Of a stretch of DNA of 64,000 nucleotides, positions 43,077 to 55,389 are shown in pieces. The notes under the pieces are model-generated. The model searched no databases. It was not told where the DNA came from and saw only the letters and a program-made list of their open reading frames with translations. Origin of the DNA: Massariosphaeria phaeospora. Lineage: Eukaryota; Ascomycota; Dothideomycetes; Pleosporales. The position numbers and the translations under genes were made by a program. The stretch spans positions 496,001-560,000 of the forward strand of contig JAADJZ010000019.1 of NCBI GenBank assembly GCA_011032825.1. The letters are read 5' to 3'. Positions within the stretch are counted from its first letter, which is position 1. Each line of letters begins with the position of its first letter.

Positions 43077-43645
43077 TGCCAATTGCGATCAATATTCAAC
43101 CACGGTATTCAAGGCGTTTATACACTCCGCTTCGCCTTTGTTTGTCCAACGTTACTTGCTTCCTCCGAATTCACCAAACGTTACGCTAGCGTTACCGATA
43201 GCCGATACGCACGATCGCAAGGCCCTCGCACATTGATTTAAGCTTCACATTTCAGCTGCACAGACATTGCTGACTGCTCATTCATGACGAACATTTGTTG
43301 TCGATTGGCGTCTTTTTCTTCTTGGGTAGTACAGCTTGACATTGAATTCCTAATTGCGTTTGCGTGTAGTGGTGACAGCCTGCGCGCCCAGATGTTTGGT
43401 GCCAATGAAGCTGGCGCATGCGAATGAGGGAATGACAAACGTAACGAAGTAGCCGAATTGGAGGTGCGTGTAGGTGAGAGAGGGGGGATACAGTAACGCG
43501 CAGCTCTTGTAGAGGGTATATAACGCCCTCATCCGTCAGTCCTTCGTCCTCTTCCACCCACACAATTCCCACGACGGACCTTCAGCTGAGCTCCCAACCC
43601 TTACAACATACTGTCCCCTCTAACTACACACACTCAACATCCACA
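43077..43645. other. Intergenic region and CVNH promoter
   Basis: Divergent promoter region; holds the TATA box described separately. CT-rich just before the CVNH start. No other feature. Confidence 0.35.
43517..43523 (+). promoter_or_regulatory. TATA box
   Basis: TATATAA, 129 nt upstream of ATG 43646; followed by a pyrimidine-rich 5' UTR ending ATCCACA before the ATG. Confidence 0.5.
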
Positions 43646-44044
43646 ATGTCTTTCCATACTTCAGCCAAGGACATCAGCATCGACGGCTCCACGCTCAAAG
43701 CCCGCCTCGTTAATGTTTACGGCAAGCACCAAGATGCTGAAATCGACCTCAACGGCATCATTGGCAACAACAACGGTACCTTCAAATGGGGCGACTATGG
43801 TAAGTGTAGCTTCCGTTTACATCCACTCACCAATCACGTTTCTTATCCCTTTCAATGAGTCCGCAGCTCACGCGCTTTTCTAGGCTTTGCTGACTCGGGC
43901 GACCAAATCTCCTTCTCCCTCGAGGGCAACAATGTCCCCATTCTCCGTGCTCGACTCTTCAATGACGATGGCGAAGGTCAGGATGCGGACATTAATCTAG
44001 CTGAGCGTCTGAGCAACTATAATGGAGAGCTCCACTTCGATTAG
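43646..44044 (+). CDS. Cyanovirin-N homolog (CVNH lectin-like), 104 aa
   Basis: Exons 43646-43799 and 43884-44044. The 84-nt intron (donor GTAAGT, end TCTAG) joins WGDYG to FADSG. The small protein consists of the two symmetric halves of the CVNH fold: first SFHTSAKDISIDGSTLKARL...IDLNGIIGNNNGTFKWGD, then GDQISFSLEGNNVPILRARL...INLAERLSNYNGELHFD. The paired LxARL, (D/N)LxxxIGNxxG and final hydrophobic Phe are family hallmarks. CVNH proteins bind mannose-rich glycans in some fungi and cyanobacteria, while many have no known ligand. There is no signal peptide and no cysteine, so it is probably cytosolic, as in most ascomycete CVNH proteins. A strong-looking core promoter lies upstream. Confidence 0.92.
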
Positions 44045-44680
44045 CTGGCATATCGAACTCTTCCTTTTCATGTACGCAGGGCTTCAAGTCACTTCTCTAG
44101 GATCTGATGGGGTTGTTGAAACTCATGACAGCTTCTAGCTAGTGTACGAATCGATGCATTTATGGGCGCTGTCAAAATGATGTATCGGAGCACAGTAGTT
44201 GTCCTGATGTGCCTGCCCATTTCCGAATGCGTTGGTGCAATTGACGACTAAGCCTGGACCCATTATCAATCGATGACGAGAAGAGGTCGTGAATTCGTGC
44301 GTGGGCTTTACGGACGAAGATACCCTGAATTCTTTGCAAATCGAGTTTGGTGTATCCTTGACTTAGTAGACACTCTGGTTTATAGCTCTTTGGCTTGTAT
44401 AGCCTAAGTGCGACTGCTTACGCGGCTAGAGCTAGCTCGTTATGGCTACCAGCGTGCTTCCGGAAGACAACATATTTGACTACTGTGTGTACATTATCTT
44501 TGGAAATGTACAGTCTATCTGTCCGATATCCTCTGATGTTGGTCGTCATTGCACACCCCGAGCTACTCACTAACAAATCTTTAGTAATCGCGCAACTGAC
44601 ATGCATCATTCAGCTGACGTGCACTTTTAGCAGGCCATGTGTAGGCGAAGTCGCCGACAAAGCTTGTTCGTACCCAGAAG
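44045..44680. other. Intergenic region
   Basis: 3' flank of the CVNH gene and possible 5' flank of the decayed gene that follows. Nothing recognised. Confidence 0.3.
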
Positions 44681-44695
44681 GTGGTTTTGACTTAT

Positions 44696-45727
44696 ATGAG
44701 AGTTGGGACAGCCCTCGATAGCTTGGTATCTTTTTCACGCGCACCTGAGTACGGTCCATTTCCAATTTCTGACGGCCACGCACCCGACGAAGCCGAGCAA
44801 CGGAAGAACCAGGAGGTCCTCAGGCAGCATGATATACGCCACGGGCTGAAGCGAGCAAGGTACGCTGCCTCACGACGGAAAGAACTGTTCGTACCAGTCA
44901 AAACCGGCCCCGACGCACTTCAGCCGAGAAAGAAAAGGTTGACTGAAGCGAGGCCGCCGTCGGTAGGACTCCTGGATCCGTTTGACACTCTAGCTGGAAG
45001 TGCGGAGAGACTGCAAGTTCTGGCAAGACATAGTATGGTGGTACTTTGATCGGCTGTCGATTTTGAATGAGCAGGCCCCAGACTGGGCCTGGCGGCTGGC
45101 AGCACATGCAAAACAGGCTGAGCAGCCGATTTCCTGTGTGGAGGAAGCAGGACGCAGATTCTTGGACACGGTGTTCCATGGAGCCCTGGCAGGTTCGGCT
45201 CTTTTCCATACGCTCTCGTTGGTTTTTGTATTGGACGCGAACGATGGTGTTCCTAGGGTTGAATGCCGGACTCACCGTGGAGCCTTGAGAAGCCTCACGG
45301 AGCGGATGGGCGACCAAAAGTGCAATCAGCGACGCTCATCGCCATTCTGTTGATGGTAGGGTACGAGGAATGCACCTGAAGGTCGCTCTAAGAATCTGCT
45401 GATCTGATAAATCTCCTAGTATCGAGTTGACGAAGAGGCGGGCAACAGCATCGCCTCGCATATCCGCGCCATAGACGAAGTCACCAGGCTGACTCCGACT
45501 GCGAACATGGACGTAAATACTACACTTCGTCGGTCTTTGTTCTGGTATGTGCTACGTGTTCTGTACCTGATCTAGGACAAACAGTCCTAATTCCCATAAA
45601 GGCAAGATCTATACGGCTATCTCTTTACCAGTAGTAAGAGGTTATTCTCGCATTTCGACACCCTGAGTTGTCTTGGAGGCAGGTTGCATATCATCCAAGC
45701 AGACACGTCGCTCCGTCGGGTTTCCGT
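44696..45727 (+). pseudogene. Decayed fungal transcription-factor-like gene
   Basis: Protein-like stretches follow each other in order but in different frames. Frame 1 (44696-45046) reads APEYGPFPISDGH...LRQHDIRHGLKRARYAASRR and then LLDPFDTLAGSAERLQVLARH, the layout of the N-terminus of zinc-finger-less fungal transcription-factor-domain proteins. A second frame (from about 45009) reads FWQDIVWWYFDRLSILNEQAPDW...ALAGSALFHTLSLVFVLDAND. A third (about 45312) reads KVQSATLIAILLMVG. After a good intron end (CTCCTAG, 45420), YRVDEEAGNSIASHIRAIDE and RRSLFW follow, then a GTATGT intron and QDLYGYLFTSSKRL. At least two frame changes lack splice signals, so I call a pseudogene. An intact gene with unusual introns is less likely. 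Confidence 0.4.
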
Positions 45728-46062
45728 CAAATAACGTCCGAATTTCCTACGGTGTTGTCGACCGTACATGCAGATCTCAATGCCCTCTGCTCTTTCCTCG
45801 ATGGACGTTTTAGTCTAGACCGGTCACCTTTCGATGCGCTGACCTTGGATGGATGAAAGTTGAAGTTGACGAGGAAGTTGGCGGAAGGGCTCAGGCTATA
45901 CCCAATCAGGAGCTGCTGAGTAATCAGTCAGCCACATGAAAATCAACCCCTCACGACGTCCTCGCTCTTATCTCAACATAATCCAGCATCGAACTTTCAT
46001 TCACGTCAGCCTGCTTGCACCCAGCCCGCCTTCATAAAGTAACCTCTGAACCACCTCAAGCC
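45728..46062. other. Intergenic region
   Basis: About 330 bp before the acetyltransferase gene; nothing recognised. Confidence 0.3.
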
Positions 46063-46754
46063 ATGGGGATCGTGGCACAAGAAGTCCTCGACACTGATAT
46101 CCCGCGTGCATGCGAAATGGAAGTGGCAGCATATGCAAATAATCCTGCCAGCCCTGTACTGTTTCCCGGGCCGTTTCCTCCTGATTCCGGCGAGAAGAGG
46201 GTGAACGGACTGATCGAGATACGACAGAACGACCCTACTGTGCGATATATGCAGGCTGTAGATAAGCAGAGTGCGGACATTCTCGCGTTTTCGAAGTGGC
46301 ATTTCTACGAAACGCCAGAAGCTGCAGCTGCTGCTGAAAGGCCGGTGAACGTTGGGGCGGGCACAAACAAGGCAGCCTGTGAAGCGTTCTTTGACGGTAT
46401 GGCGAAGAGGAAGAAAGAAATCATGGGTGACAGGCCGCATATCTGTGAGTTCGCATTTGTACTTAGGTTTTACACAGTTACATTGTTGACATGGAAACAG
46501 ACCTGCACATGCTGCATACGGACCCAAAGTTTCAGGGTCGTGGCGCGGGCGGTATACTTCTCAACTGGGGCACACAGGAGGCGGACAAGATAGGACTTCC
46601 GATATACCTGGAGTCCAGCCCAGAGGCGCACCGCTTCTACCAGAAGCATGGCTTTGAAGATATCGAGGAGTTTCGAGTGGATTTCAGTCAATTCAGCAAA
46701 GAAGGGAAATGGCACATCGCACCTCTGATGATCAGAAAGCCCGGGAACGTATAA
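46063..46754 (+). CDS. GNAT-family N-acetyltransferase, 211 aa
   Basis: Exons 46063-46444 and 46501-46754; the 56-nt intron (GTGAGT...AACAG) joins DRPHIY to LHMLHTDP. GNAT enzymes transfer acetyl from acetyl-CoA to amines. The acetyl-CoA pyrophosphate loop FQGRGAGG (Q/R-x-x-G-x-G/A) follows the LHTDP strand. Then come the helix LLNWGTQEADKIGLPIYLESS and FYQKHGF, typical of the fungal subgroup with an N-terminal DIPRACEMEVAAYANNP segment. Length is usual. The substrate is not predictable. The start ATG 46063 lies in a CCATGG context. Confidence 0.9.
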
Positions 46755-47074
46755 CGGTTGCCGGAGTAGCGGATTAACAAGGGGCCGAAACAATCTTGCC
46801 TTGTGCTTTCACTCTCTATCTTATCGGCAGGCCTTACGCCACTGCGCCATTTATACCTTATCTTCCCAGAGTACCTGCTCACTCCGCCACAAACCCCGCC
46901 GTCGATCAAGCGCATCCGCCTGCTCTAGCGCCGTACCTTACATAGGTACAATTTCGTAGCCTGCAACAGCTTACACCCGCAACACCTCTTTGCTTCGAAC
47001 ACCCACCCACCACTACTTTCTCCCCCACCGATATCAACCTTGCACACAGTTGCGGACTGTTCCTACCGATCACG
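46755..47074. other. Intergenic region
   Basis: 320 bp; pyrimidine-rich towards the next start codon. Nothing else seen. Confidence 0.3.
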
Positions 47075-50000
47075 ATGGAGACTTCTGACGATAGCCGGCC
47101 CGTGACACACGCCGACCTCGCTAGAATGACAGACCAGATAACAGATCAGATAACTACTGCAGTTGATGGCCGGCTAGCGAAGAACGAGAGTTTGATCAAG
47201 GCTTTAATGGAGGCGCGCGATCCATCAAACGACGCCGAGATCAGCAGACTGAACCGTAAGGTAGCCGAGCTCGAGATGATGCTCGCAGCTCCAGAAGGAA
47301 CGAGGGATGTACATCCTACAGTCGAAGGATCTCTACCAGGCTCTCCCACCGTCGCCGCTTCCTCTGAAGTCAGCGTCGGCGACTCCGCGTACCGCTCGAA
47401 CCGCAACACCCCGCAGCGTTCCTCCCGCGGAACATCCATGGCATCGGATGCCCCCGAAGATGGCCAGGCGGCAGCAACTCCATACATCCACGTTGATGCT
47501 GTAGGTAGAAGTGTGTCTAGTTTGTTGACACACAGCTAACACATCCCTACCATAGTCGACGCAAACAGAAGACCACATTGAAGACGACAAGGCAGGGAAA
47601 GTAGAAAAAGAGCAGGACGTCGCACAAAAGTCTCAAGAAGACGATGGAGCCCGCGAAGGCGACCAAGACGACGAGGAAGATCAAGGCAGCGATAGCGATG
47701 AGTCCCAAGATATCCATGAAGGCGACGAATCCGACGGAAACGCCGAAGAAGATGTCCACACCGCTCTCCAGCTGTACCATCCATCGAGCCATAAGGATTA
47801 TAACCGTGTTCTCATAGTAAGCTTTGCATAGTGTAGTTCAAGTAAGAGATACTCATCAGACATAGATCATTGTGTTGGTAACGATGGCCCTTTATACAGC
47901 AGCGGAACAGACTCAGGCTGCGGGCGCCGAGAAGATTGCTGAGTCAATGGATGGTCATTCCCATTACGAGCCATTTCTTGGACTTGAGGCACCTCCCGCC
48001 GGCATTGATTTTGCGGCTTCCGACGATGTGATTCAGCCCTCCGATGGATATGTACAGGAGTTGTTGCAAGACGGACATTCCCTGGACGAAGCACCTCCCG
48101 CCGGCAATGATTCTGCGGCTTCCCATGATGTGATCCAGACCTCGGAAGAAGTCGTACAGAATCCCTTTCAAGACGGTCTTTCCTATGAGAAGCTTGTGCT
48201 TGTACCCGAGGCACCTCCCGCCGGCAATGACGCGAAGCTTTCTAATAATGTGATTCAGGCCTCTGATGGAGATTCACTGCAGGTCTCAGTATGTGTCTTC
48301 TATTTATTGAGTGATCAGTTTACCAATACTAGCAGATCTATAGCTCGCCATCGACCCGTACTGCCATGGTTGCAACGAATAACCCTCCGTTTACCAAGCG
48401 GTACACGGTAGGCATCACAGCCCAAAAGAGTTCCATCTCATTAGATATTGTGATATCTACACTTGCACTTTCGTATACAACCTCAGAGAGCCCCCTTCAT
48501 CTACCTAACGCACCTCTGGAATGGCGAGTTCTAGTCGATGGTACCCTCAATGTGAGAGACCTTTTTTTTATTCGCGACTCAATATTGACCATACATTCCA
48601 GGGAATCACTCCGCCCTCTGTCGTGCTCCAGGTTCTGGGACCTACTGAAGAGTTTCCCTTAATCAATATTATTATCAAGACGAGTGACATCCAGAGGATT
48701 CTCGAACTCGTCTTATATCCGACAGGTCGGGCGTTCGGAGGTTATCTGGAGGCTACAACCAAGAGTGACGGACGATCAAACTATCAGAAAGTTTACAACG
48801 TCCTCGATCGCCTATTCCGCAGGTTTGGCAACTTCCGGTTTGATGATCCTCAGACTCTACCTCTGCTGAATTATATCGCCCATGCCATCGGGTACAGCGC
48901 GGTCGGGACACTTGAAGAAGGTTCTGCGAGCAAATTCACTGACGACGAGATCGTTGCAAAACCTGTTGCGGAATTCAAGACAATCAAGATGCAGTTTAAT
49001 GGGGTACTCGAACATATGACTGCGGGTTGGGAGAACCAAATAAAGCTACCCATCTCACTGCAGCTGACCATGCCAACATCTGAACAAGTTCCGGCAAGGA
49101 CGAGCGTACTTCAGGGAAACGAGGTTGTCGCTCATCGTCCCGCTCCTACTCCGAACCACCAACGGCAGACCCCAGAACAAGATAGCGTTGCGGACAGCAG
49201 TGTGTCCAAACACAAGCCGCCGAGTTTTGCTGGCATCACAAGGAATGTCAGGGAGTATCCCACGAATCCCAGTGTATTCCAATCCATGCCGCTTTCGCGT
49301 GCAGAGATGCAAGTCGTCAAAAGCACTGAATCTGTGGAGCGGGATCCGGGAACCGATGAACAGCACATAGACGCACAACAGCCTGACAAAAAGAAGTCGA
49401 AAGAGCTGCAGACTATAGTAGAGCAACAAGATTTGCCTACTTCAGAGACGCCCAATGGAGACCTGGTCGTCAATCAGACGCAGCCGGAAAGCGTAGGTGA
49501 TGAGTTACGTGAGGATTCTCAGGTGGAGCTGTTCGAGCGCCTCCGACGAAACGAGAACACGGCACATACCTCAACTGCGACCAGTAAGGCCAGTGCAGGA
49601 CAAGTTCATGACGGCAATAACAGCCCAGATCCGGTCTCCACACATAATAAGGAGACGGGTGAGGAGTTGCATGCGGGCCAGATAGGCACCCAGCAAGATG
49701 CGCATGGAGGCGACATGCAGCAGCAGTACTGTCATGCCAACACACAAATGGGGGCAGATGAAGACGTTGAGGAGCAGCAGCTGGAGACTCCCACGGTCGG
49801 TACCCAGTCGACTCAAGCCATCACGCAGCAGCAGCGGGAGATTCATGCCAGCACACTCAAAGTTCATCCGTTGGACGAGACAGCTCATACTCTGGCGACT
49901 GCGGAAACCCATAACAGTTCGAAGTCGCCGACCGATGAAGTATCATATGAGGATCTGCATCAGGCTAGTTCGCTCGCGCTTACAGCATCGGGCGAAGATT

Positions 50001-51754
50001 CAAGAGATACGAAGACGGATTTGAGTGACGACGCCGGGCCTTCGAAACTCATTGATGAGTCAACACGCACTGTTCAACGAGATGAACTTTTCCGAGTGCT
50101 CACACGCAGAACTCAGAACGCCGTCACCCCTAACATTCGACGTCGCGATCTCCTGGACGATGATGAGCTCTGTCTGTCTGCATTCCACTACGAGCAGGAC
50201 ATATTTGATGCGCACTCTAACAGCCCGATTGGATACGATGAGTACACCAGGGAAATAAGCCGCCAAATATCCGAGTGGGATGGGATGACCGAAGTCGATT
50301 GGGTCAGAAAGGTTTCTGATGAGGAGCTGGGCAACGGACAGCTGTCTCCCAACGGCACTGGAGAAGCCGCTGAAGCAGTTCCAGTGATATCCAAAGGGAA
50401 AGAACCCATGATCGGATTGGCAACAGCTACAATCGGCTCGTCTCCGAAAGCTGCATCGGGCGAGACTTCTGGACAGCATATCGATTCTCAGCATCCATCT
50501 CTCATGGTCCCCGCAGGGGCAGCGTCTACAGATACGCTGGTAAGCGGCAGTGCCAGCCTGCCAACTCTTCAAGAGAGTAGCCCGGCTCCTACTACTGGTG
50601 GCATCATCACTGCCGCTCAACAGAAAAGTTATCGCGCCCGAATACAACAAGCAATCGAACTGAATTGTTCCAAGCTTGTTCAAGGGGAAACCGTCATCCG
50701 CAACGAGCTCGAAACCGCCGCGGAACTGGTCCTGAGTTGCATCTTGGTGCGGTGTTATAATCGCCCTTCGGAGTTCAAGAAACAGGCAGAGGGGCGCATT
50801 AGAGAGTTCCAAAGCTTCGCGGTCAATGAATGGGAACGATATCTCCGAGATGAACTCATGCCCTCGCTGGAAAAGCAAAAACAGGATGAGCGGAGATTGC
50901 CTACTTCACTCCTGTCCTTGACCAAGAAAATCGGGGATTGGAATGACCGCGTCAAGTTGGTAGGCATGAGCAACTACTGGATTGGCGACGGTGCGCTTCT
51001 GAGCGAGATCATCAGCTGCATCCACGATGATTTCCTGGAGAAGAGTTCAGGGAATGTGAAGATTTGCAAAGAGTTCATCGACGACAGGTTTCAGAACCAT
51101 ACTCTGTATACTTGGATTGAACACTCAAAAGATATCATCAAGCAGCTAGTCGACAGCGGTGATCCGGCCTTTGCGAAATTTGTCCTCGAGCGTCCAGCCT
51201 TCCTTGAAAAGGGTCTGCGCGAAGACATTGTCAACAACAACATGGAAGATGTTGCGAAAGATGAGCCAGCCAATGGCTCGGGCAGCAAGGTCAGCAGCGC
51301 GGATGAGGATGTTACCATGGGTAACAGTTCAGCATCAGATGAGGAGTCGCAGGAAGATGCAGCCGAGGATCGCAAGTCTCGAGGGGAGGATAACAATGCG
51401 AATCGCGAAAGCCTCCGCGCCGACGACGATCTTTCCATGGAAAGCGATCACGGTCCAGTTGAGCAGGCTCAAGAGCGAGCTCAAGAAGATGACGCCGATA
51501 CAAACGGCGAGTCTAGCTCACGACCCAACGCTGATGGGACTCAAGCATCCGAGGACACAGAGATGGGCGCCGATACGAATGGCGAGTCCAGCGCACAAGC
51601 CCAGGACGAAGATATGAGCGACTCCGATGCGTCTTTACCCGCGGCAGTTCGGTCACCTTTGAAGAGGAAAATAGGCGATGAAGAGGAACACGATTTCCCG
51701 CCTCCTCCAAAGCGGCGCTATCTGGGACCTTTCCGCCCAAGGAGCTGGGGCTAG
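47075..51754 (+). CDS. 1492-aa low-complexity protein, probably nuclear
   Basis: Exons 47075-47500, 47556-47816, 47866-48288, 48336-48551 and 48602-51754; introns of 55, 49, 47, 49-50 nt all have GT-AG ends, and every exon is in phase 0. Order: short coiled coil (THADLARMTDQITDQITTAV; ISRLNRKVAELEMML); a very acidic exon 2; exon 3 with a VLVTMALYTAA hydrophobic start and three copies of an APPAGND...DVIQ unit; exon 4-5 with a folded-looking part (TLALSYTTSESPLHLPNAPL; LGPTEEFPLINIIIKTSDI); about 500 residues of Gln/Glu/Ser/Thr-rich text; a helical region (KSYRARIQQAIELNCSKL...RCYNRPSEFKKQAEGRI); and an acidic tail with DVTMGNSSASDEES and DTEMGADTNGESS repeats. It ends in the basic PPPPKRRYLGPFRPRSWG, a likely nuclear signal. 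Family unknown. Confidence 0.75.
47981..48288 (+). repeat. Three in-frame coding repeats of about 110 bp
   Basis: Units begin GAGGCACCTCCCGCCGGCA (47981 region), GAAGCACCTCCCGCCGGCAA (about 48089) and GAGGCACCTCCCGCCGGCAA (about 48209). Each encodes EAPPAG(I/N)D followed by a DVIQ(P/T/A)S stretch. The codon phase is preserved. Confidence 0.8.
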
Positions 51755-52949
51755 GAGGATAGTGGTGGATCTCTTCGGAGTCCTTCTGTAGCGGCGTATC
51801 GAGGCGATGCCGTCTTCATCGGAGGATTCCAAGACCGACTGGGGCGGGCTGGATGGGTAGCTCCCTTACAACTGCGTGAGTGCACAGTGCCTGGAAAATA
51901 CAGGGAACAGAACAATGCAACTGTAGAGAAGGGGGCAGGTCGGTATGTATTTGAGGGGTGATATAGAGGCATGGGGCAAGAAACTCTACAAAAGTTCAAA
52001 AAAGTATTCAAAAAATTCCAAAAAAGTATTCGAAAATTCTTGATAGAGTGACACAAACTGTGATGTGTGTTTGGACACAAGATAGATACACTATATGCAT
52101 AAAGGCCTAACAGATAGTATATAACATCAACCTACGGAAGTTTGGTGTCTCTCGTGGTGTTTCGAGAATTTTGGAGTAGGAGCGGGCCATCAACGGTTCG
52201 CACTATAGCAAAGACACTTATTTATTGCCTATACAGCGCCATGCCTCTAAATAGAGTGTAACAGAACACCTAGAGTTCATCTGTATATCTAGACAGTTGG
52301 GTAAATTCCCGCAGAATTCGTAGCATTTATAGCGTTATAATGAGATTGCTGCACAACGGTCCCGCAAGCTCTCCAAGGTTGTCGTGATACATTCAGCTGT
52401 AAGTACAAACCGCAACGTAAAACTATAGATCAATCCGATTAGATAAAGTAAAGCATGGAGACTATCATAACGGCAGGCTACATAGCTTTGCGGAGTTCTT
52501 CATCAAGCTCAGCCGTATCAATGCAGGTTGAACGAGGCAAACTGTAACTTTCGCAATGTTTCTTAGCAAATAGGCTGTGTCTTATGCATCACAGGGCTCT
52601 AGTCACGTCGTTGTAGAACACATCGATTGACATGCGTGTCAAGCGGTTTGGTAACGTCTAGATAGGTATACAGCTTTGAAGACCCTGTCGGAGTTTCATC
52701 TTAATAGACGAAATATATGCTCCAATATACAAGATTACGGAGGCATTTCGGTGTAGTAAAATGTAGCATTAGGCGAGTGTAACTCTATCATTGGTATATC
52801 ATTTGCAATCCTTTCGGCACTGCACGCCCGACGCCCAACGCCTGCTCGCACAATAGAACTGAACCGTAGCTCTCGACAGTATCAAAACAAAGCTCCCTCA
52901 AGATACTCATGTTTCGCCTTCGAATATCCGATCCAGTTTTGGAAACATC
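51755..52949. other. 1.2-kb AT-rich intergenic region
   Basis: 3' flanks of two convergent genes. A tandem AAAAAAGTATTC unit occurs at about 51998 and 52023. No open frame above chance and no transposon ends seen. Confidence 0.35.
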
Positions 52950-55089
52950 TCAGACATCTGCGGCGATTTTGCCCAGTCGATCGTCCCTGCGCCAGATCTC
53001 AACCGCCTTGGTCCAAAGCTGATAGCCCCCGTCAAATAATTCCCTATACCGCATGTACACCTTCTCATCCTCATTGATCAATTGCTGGTAGAGACCCTCC
53101 TGGTCACAACAGCGACGGTAGGCGGTTTCTTCTTCGTATTGCGCCTTCTTAAGCATATCGGCATGTGACAGCTTTGCTACACCTGAGATAGTGCTAATAG
53201 CAACTCGTTGCCAATGGTAGATCTTGAAAAGGGTCTTGTAGCGCAGTTCTGCCGGGCTGCCCGAATATGCTTCGTTGTGGGGGATCATTGGGAGATAGCT
53301 AGAGGTGTGGCGGATTTCGGCATTGTTGCAGTAGTCGTCGTATTCAGGTTTCCAGTTCGAGTGCGCGCTCTTTAGCAAGTCATTGAGCCATTTAATCGTT
53401 TTCTCAATTGGCCCTGGCCTCATCGTGAGACTCTCATAGGCTGGAAACTTGCCTTTCAGAAACTCTTTATAATTTGGTTCCTTAGTAGCTGCAAGCTCGC
53501 GGTGCATGGCGAGACGGCGCATTGCGCAATCGTCCATGGGATCCATGCCTTTGCTTGCGAGGAACGCACTCCAGTTGACGAGTGCCTGGTAGAATCGCAC
53601 AACGTTTACAAGACGGTCTTCACCGCTGACAGTAGCCTGAGAGCACTGTAGAGGAGCAAGGGGTACAATCAGGTATTGGCTGCAGCCAGCTGGGTGGGCG
53701 ACCTCATTCTGCTGAATGACTTCGTTCTGCTGGGCAACCGCCTCCTGGTCAATCTCCATCTCTCCATCCTCGGAGACCTGGTTGGACTCCGTGTGGGCAA
53801 TCTCATTCTGCAGGATGACTTCGTTTTGCTGGGTAGCCTGCTGGGTAGGTTGGTTCTGCTGATCAACCTCCATCTCTTCACTGCCAGCGACCTGATTGGA
53901 GTTACTGAGCTAGCATTGATATTAGCTACGGACTATTGCACAACGACTGCTTGTCCGTACCTGATTCTCGGAGCCGACAGGTTGCTCATCAACCTTTGAC
54001 TGAAGGTCCCGATTCTACAAAGGTCAGAAACTAGCTTCTACATACTAAGAATCAGTGGGGACCACACTCACTACGTCGGCTGGGGTCGCTGGGCTACCAA
54101 AGAATCCTGAATCGCGAAAGCTGCTATCTCCGTTGTTGACAGCCGTCTTATCTTGCTCAATTGAGCCGTCTTGTTGGCCAGACTGCGTCGAAGACGAGGT
54201 GCCACCGTTTGGGGACGAGGATGACGACTGAAAAGGAGCCGTCGCGGATGTTTGCACGACAACTGGCTCTTTGTGTGTGACCGTCTCCTCGAGTTGGCCG
54301 ATAGCCTGTCCATTCTTGACGACCTGGTCATGTATTTGGCGCGTACGTGCCTCTTGTTTATGAGCCCTCTTTGCGAGTGTTTTGATGAACGCTCCCATAG
54401 ACTTGATGTTTCGAGTTTGCTTAACCTTGAAGTCTTCCAATTCCTTGATGTCTGTGTATGTAAGACGGACAATCTCCACTGAGGTATTATCCAGGGTCTT
54501 TTCGATCTTCTTCATACTTTCGCAGAAAGTATTGAGCTTCTGATCGGTGGCCTCGACACGATTCCCCAATACCATGTTCACCTCTTGCGCCATTTCAACT
54601 TTCATATCGTCAATGCGGCGGTTAAAATATGCCTTGGCATGTTCGTCGAACAGCTTCGCGACAAGCGCTGAATCAAATCGCGCCGCATCGGGGGTGGTTG
54701 TATTGGTTTCCGCTTTGGGCGCTGTAGTGGGAGGCGTTGCAACGGTAGGGATTGCGGGCTTTGTAGAGGAGGACACTACAGGCGATAAACTAAGTGGCTC
54801 GGTGGGAGTGGGTGGTGGGGCGGCGCCCTCCACATCGATGGCTAGAGGGCTTCGGACACTGTCCGCTTTCGCTACGGTAGTCAGTAAATACTCAACGAGA
54901 GGCTAATCCGGGAGACTTACGAATCTGCGCCCTACGATTCAGATGCAACAGCAAGATAATCAAGAGAGTCGGGGCCCATTGTAGACACGGCAAGCTAGTC
55001 TCGTACAGATAACTAAGCACTACCGCGGTCAAAGATAAGAGAAGTTGGAAATCTAGGCGAGCCTTCCACGACCCACTGGCGCTCGGCAT
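52950..55089 (-). CDS. 660-aa protein with N-terminal membrane segments and coiled coil
   Basis: Exons 55089-54921, 54871-54072, 54014-53961 and 53909-52950; introns of 49, 57 and 51 nt have consensus ends (GTAAGT, GTGAGT, GTACGG donors). Exon 1 encodes two hydrophobic stretches (LDFQLLLSLTAVVLSYLYE and LPCLQWAPTLLIILLLHLN), then RRAQI. Exon 2 is Pro/Thr-rich, then coiled coil (residues about 130-260), then Ser/Gly-rich. Exon 4 starts with Gln/Asn/Glu repeats (QQNEVI(L/Q)QNE(I/V)AH twice, with EMEIDQE) and ends in a folded-looking domain rich in Tyr/Trp (EYDDYCNNAEIRHTSSYLPM; YRELFDGGYQLWTKAVEIW). I do not recognise it. ATG 55089 is the first in frame. A decayed copy of its 5' end lies just upstream (55390-55740). 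Confidence 0.72.
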
Positions 55090-55247
55090 GGCCACGGTTG
55101 AATTTGATCGAGCCACGGTCGTAGACGGTGGTGGGAGTGGATGTGGTCGGAGGTAGGTAGCGGAGAGGGAACACGCTCTTATGATGCGGCCGGTGCTGGG
55201 AGTCCCGCCAAGGCGCTAAAGGGAAAGCGCGGCTTTGGTCCGTGCAT

Positions 55248-55301
55248 GACCATAATGGGCGCAGATGCGGGGTGAAACTTTGGAAACGGTGAATGCCAAG
55301 C
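55248..55301. promoter_or_regulatory. 54-bp conserved block, copy A, with CACGTGAC nearby
   Basis: GACCATAATGGGCGCAGATG...GGAAACGGTGAATGCCAAGC; matches 58605-58658 in 48 of 54 positions, same orientation. A CACGTGAC box follows at 55313-55320. It lies 159 nt upstream of ATG 55089 (minus gene), so it is a candidate promoter element or repeat remnant. Confidence 0.6.
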
Positions 55302-55389
55302 CGCGCAACTGACACGTGACGCGGTTTCACTGTGCCACCGCGTCTGCACTGTGAAATATTAGTACTACTAAGATAATACTTCAATCTAC

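Noticed and set aside
51755..52949. Missing gene in the 1.2-kb gap
   Set aside because: AT-rich, with stops in all frames, no splice-joined frames and no repeats beyond short A/T runs.
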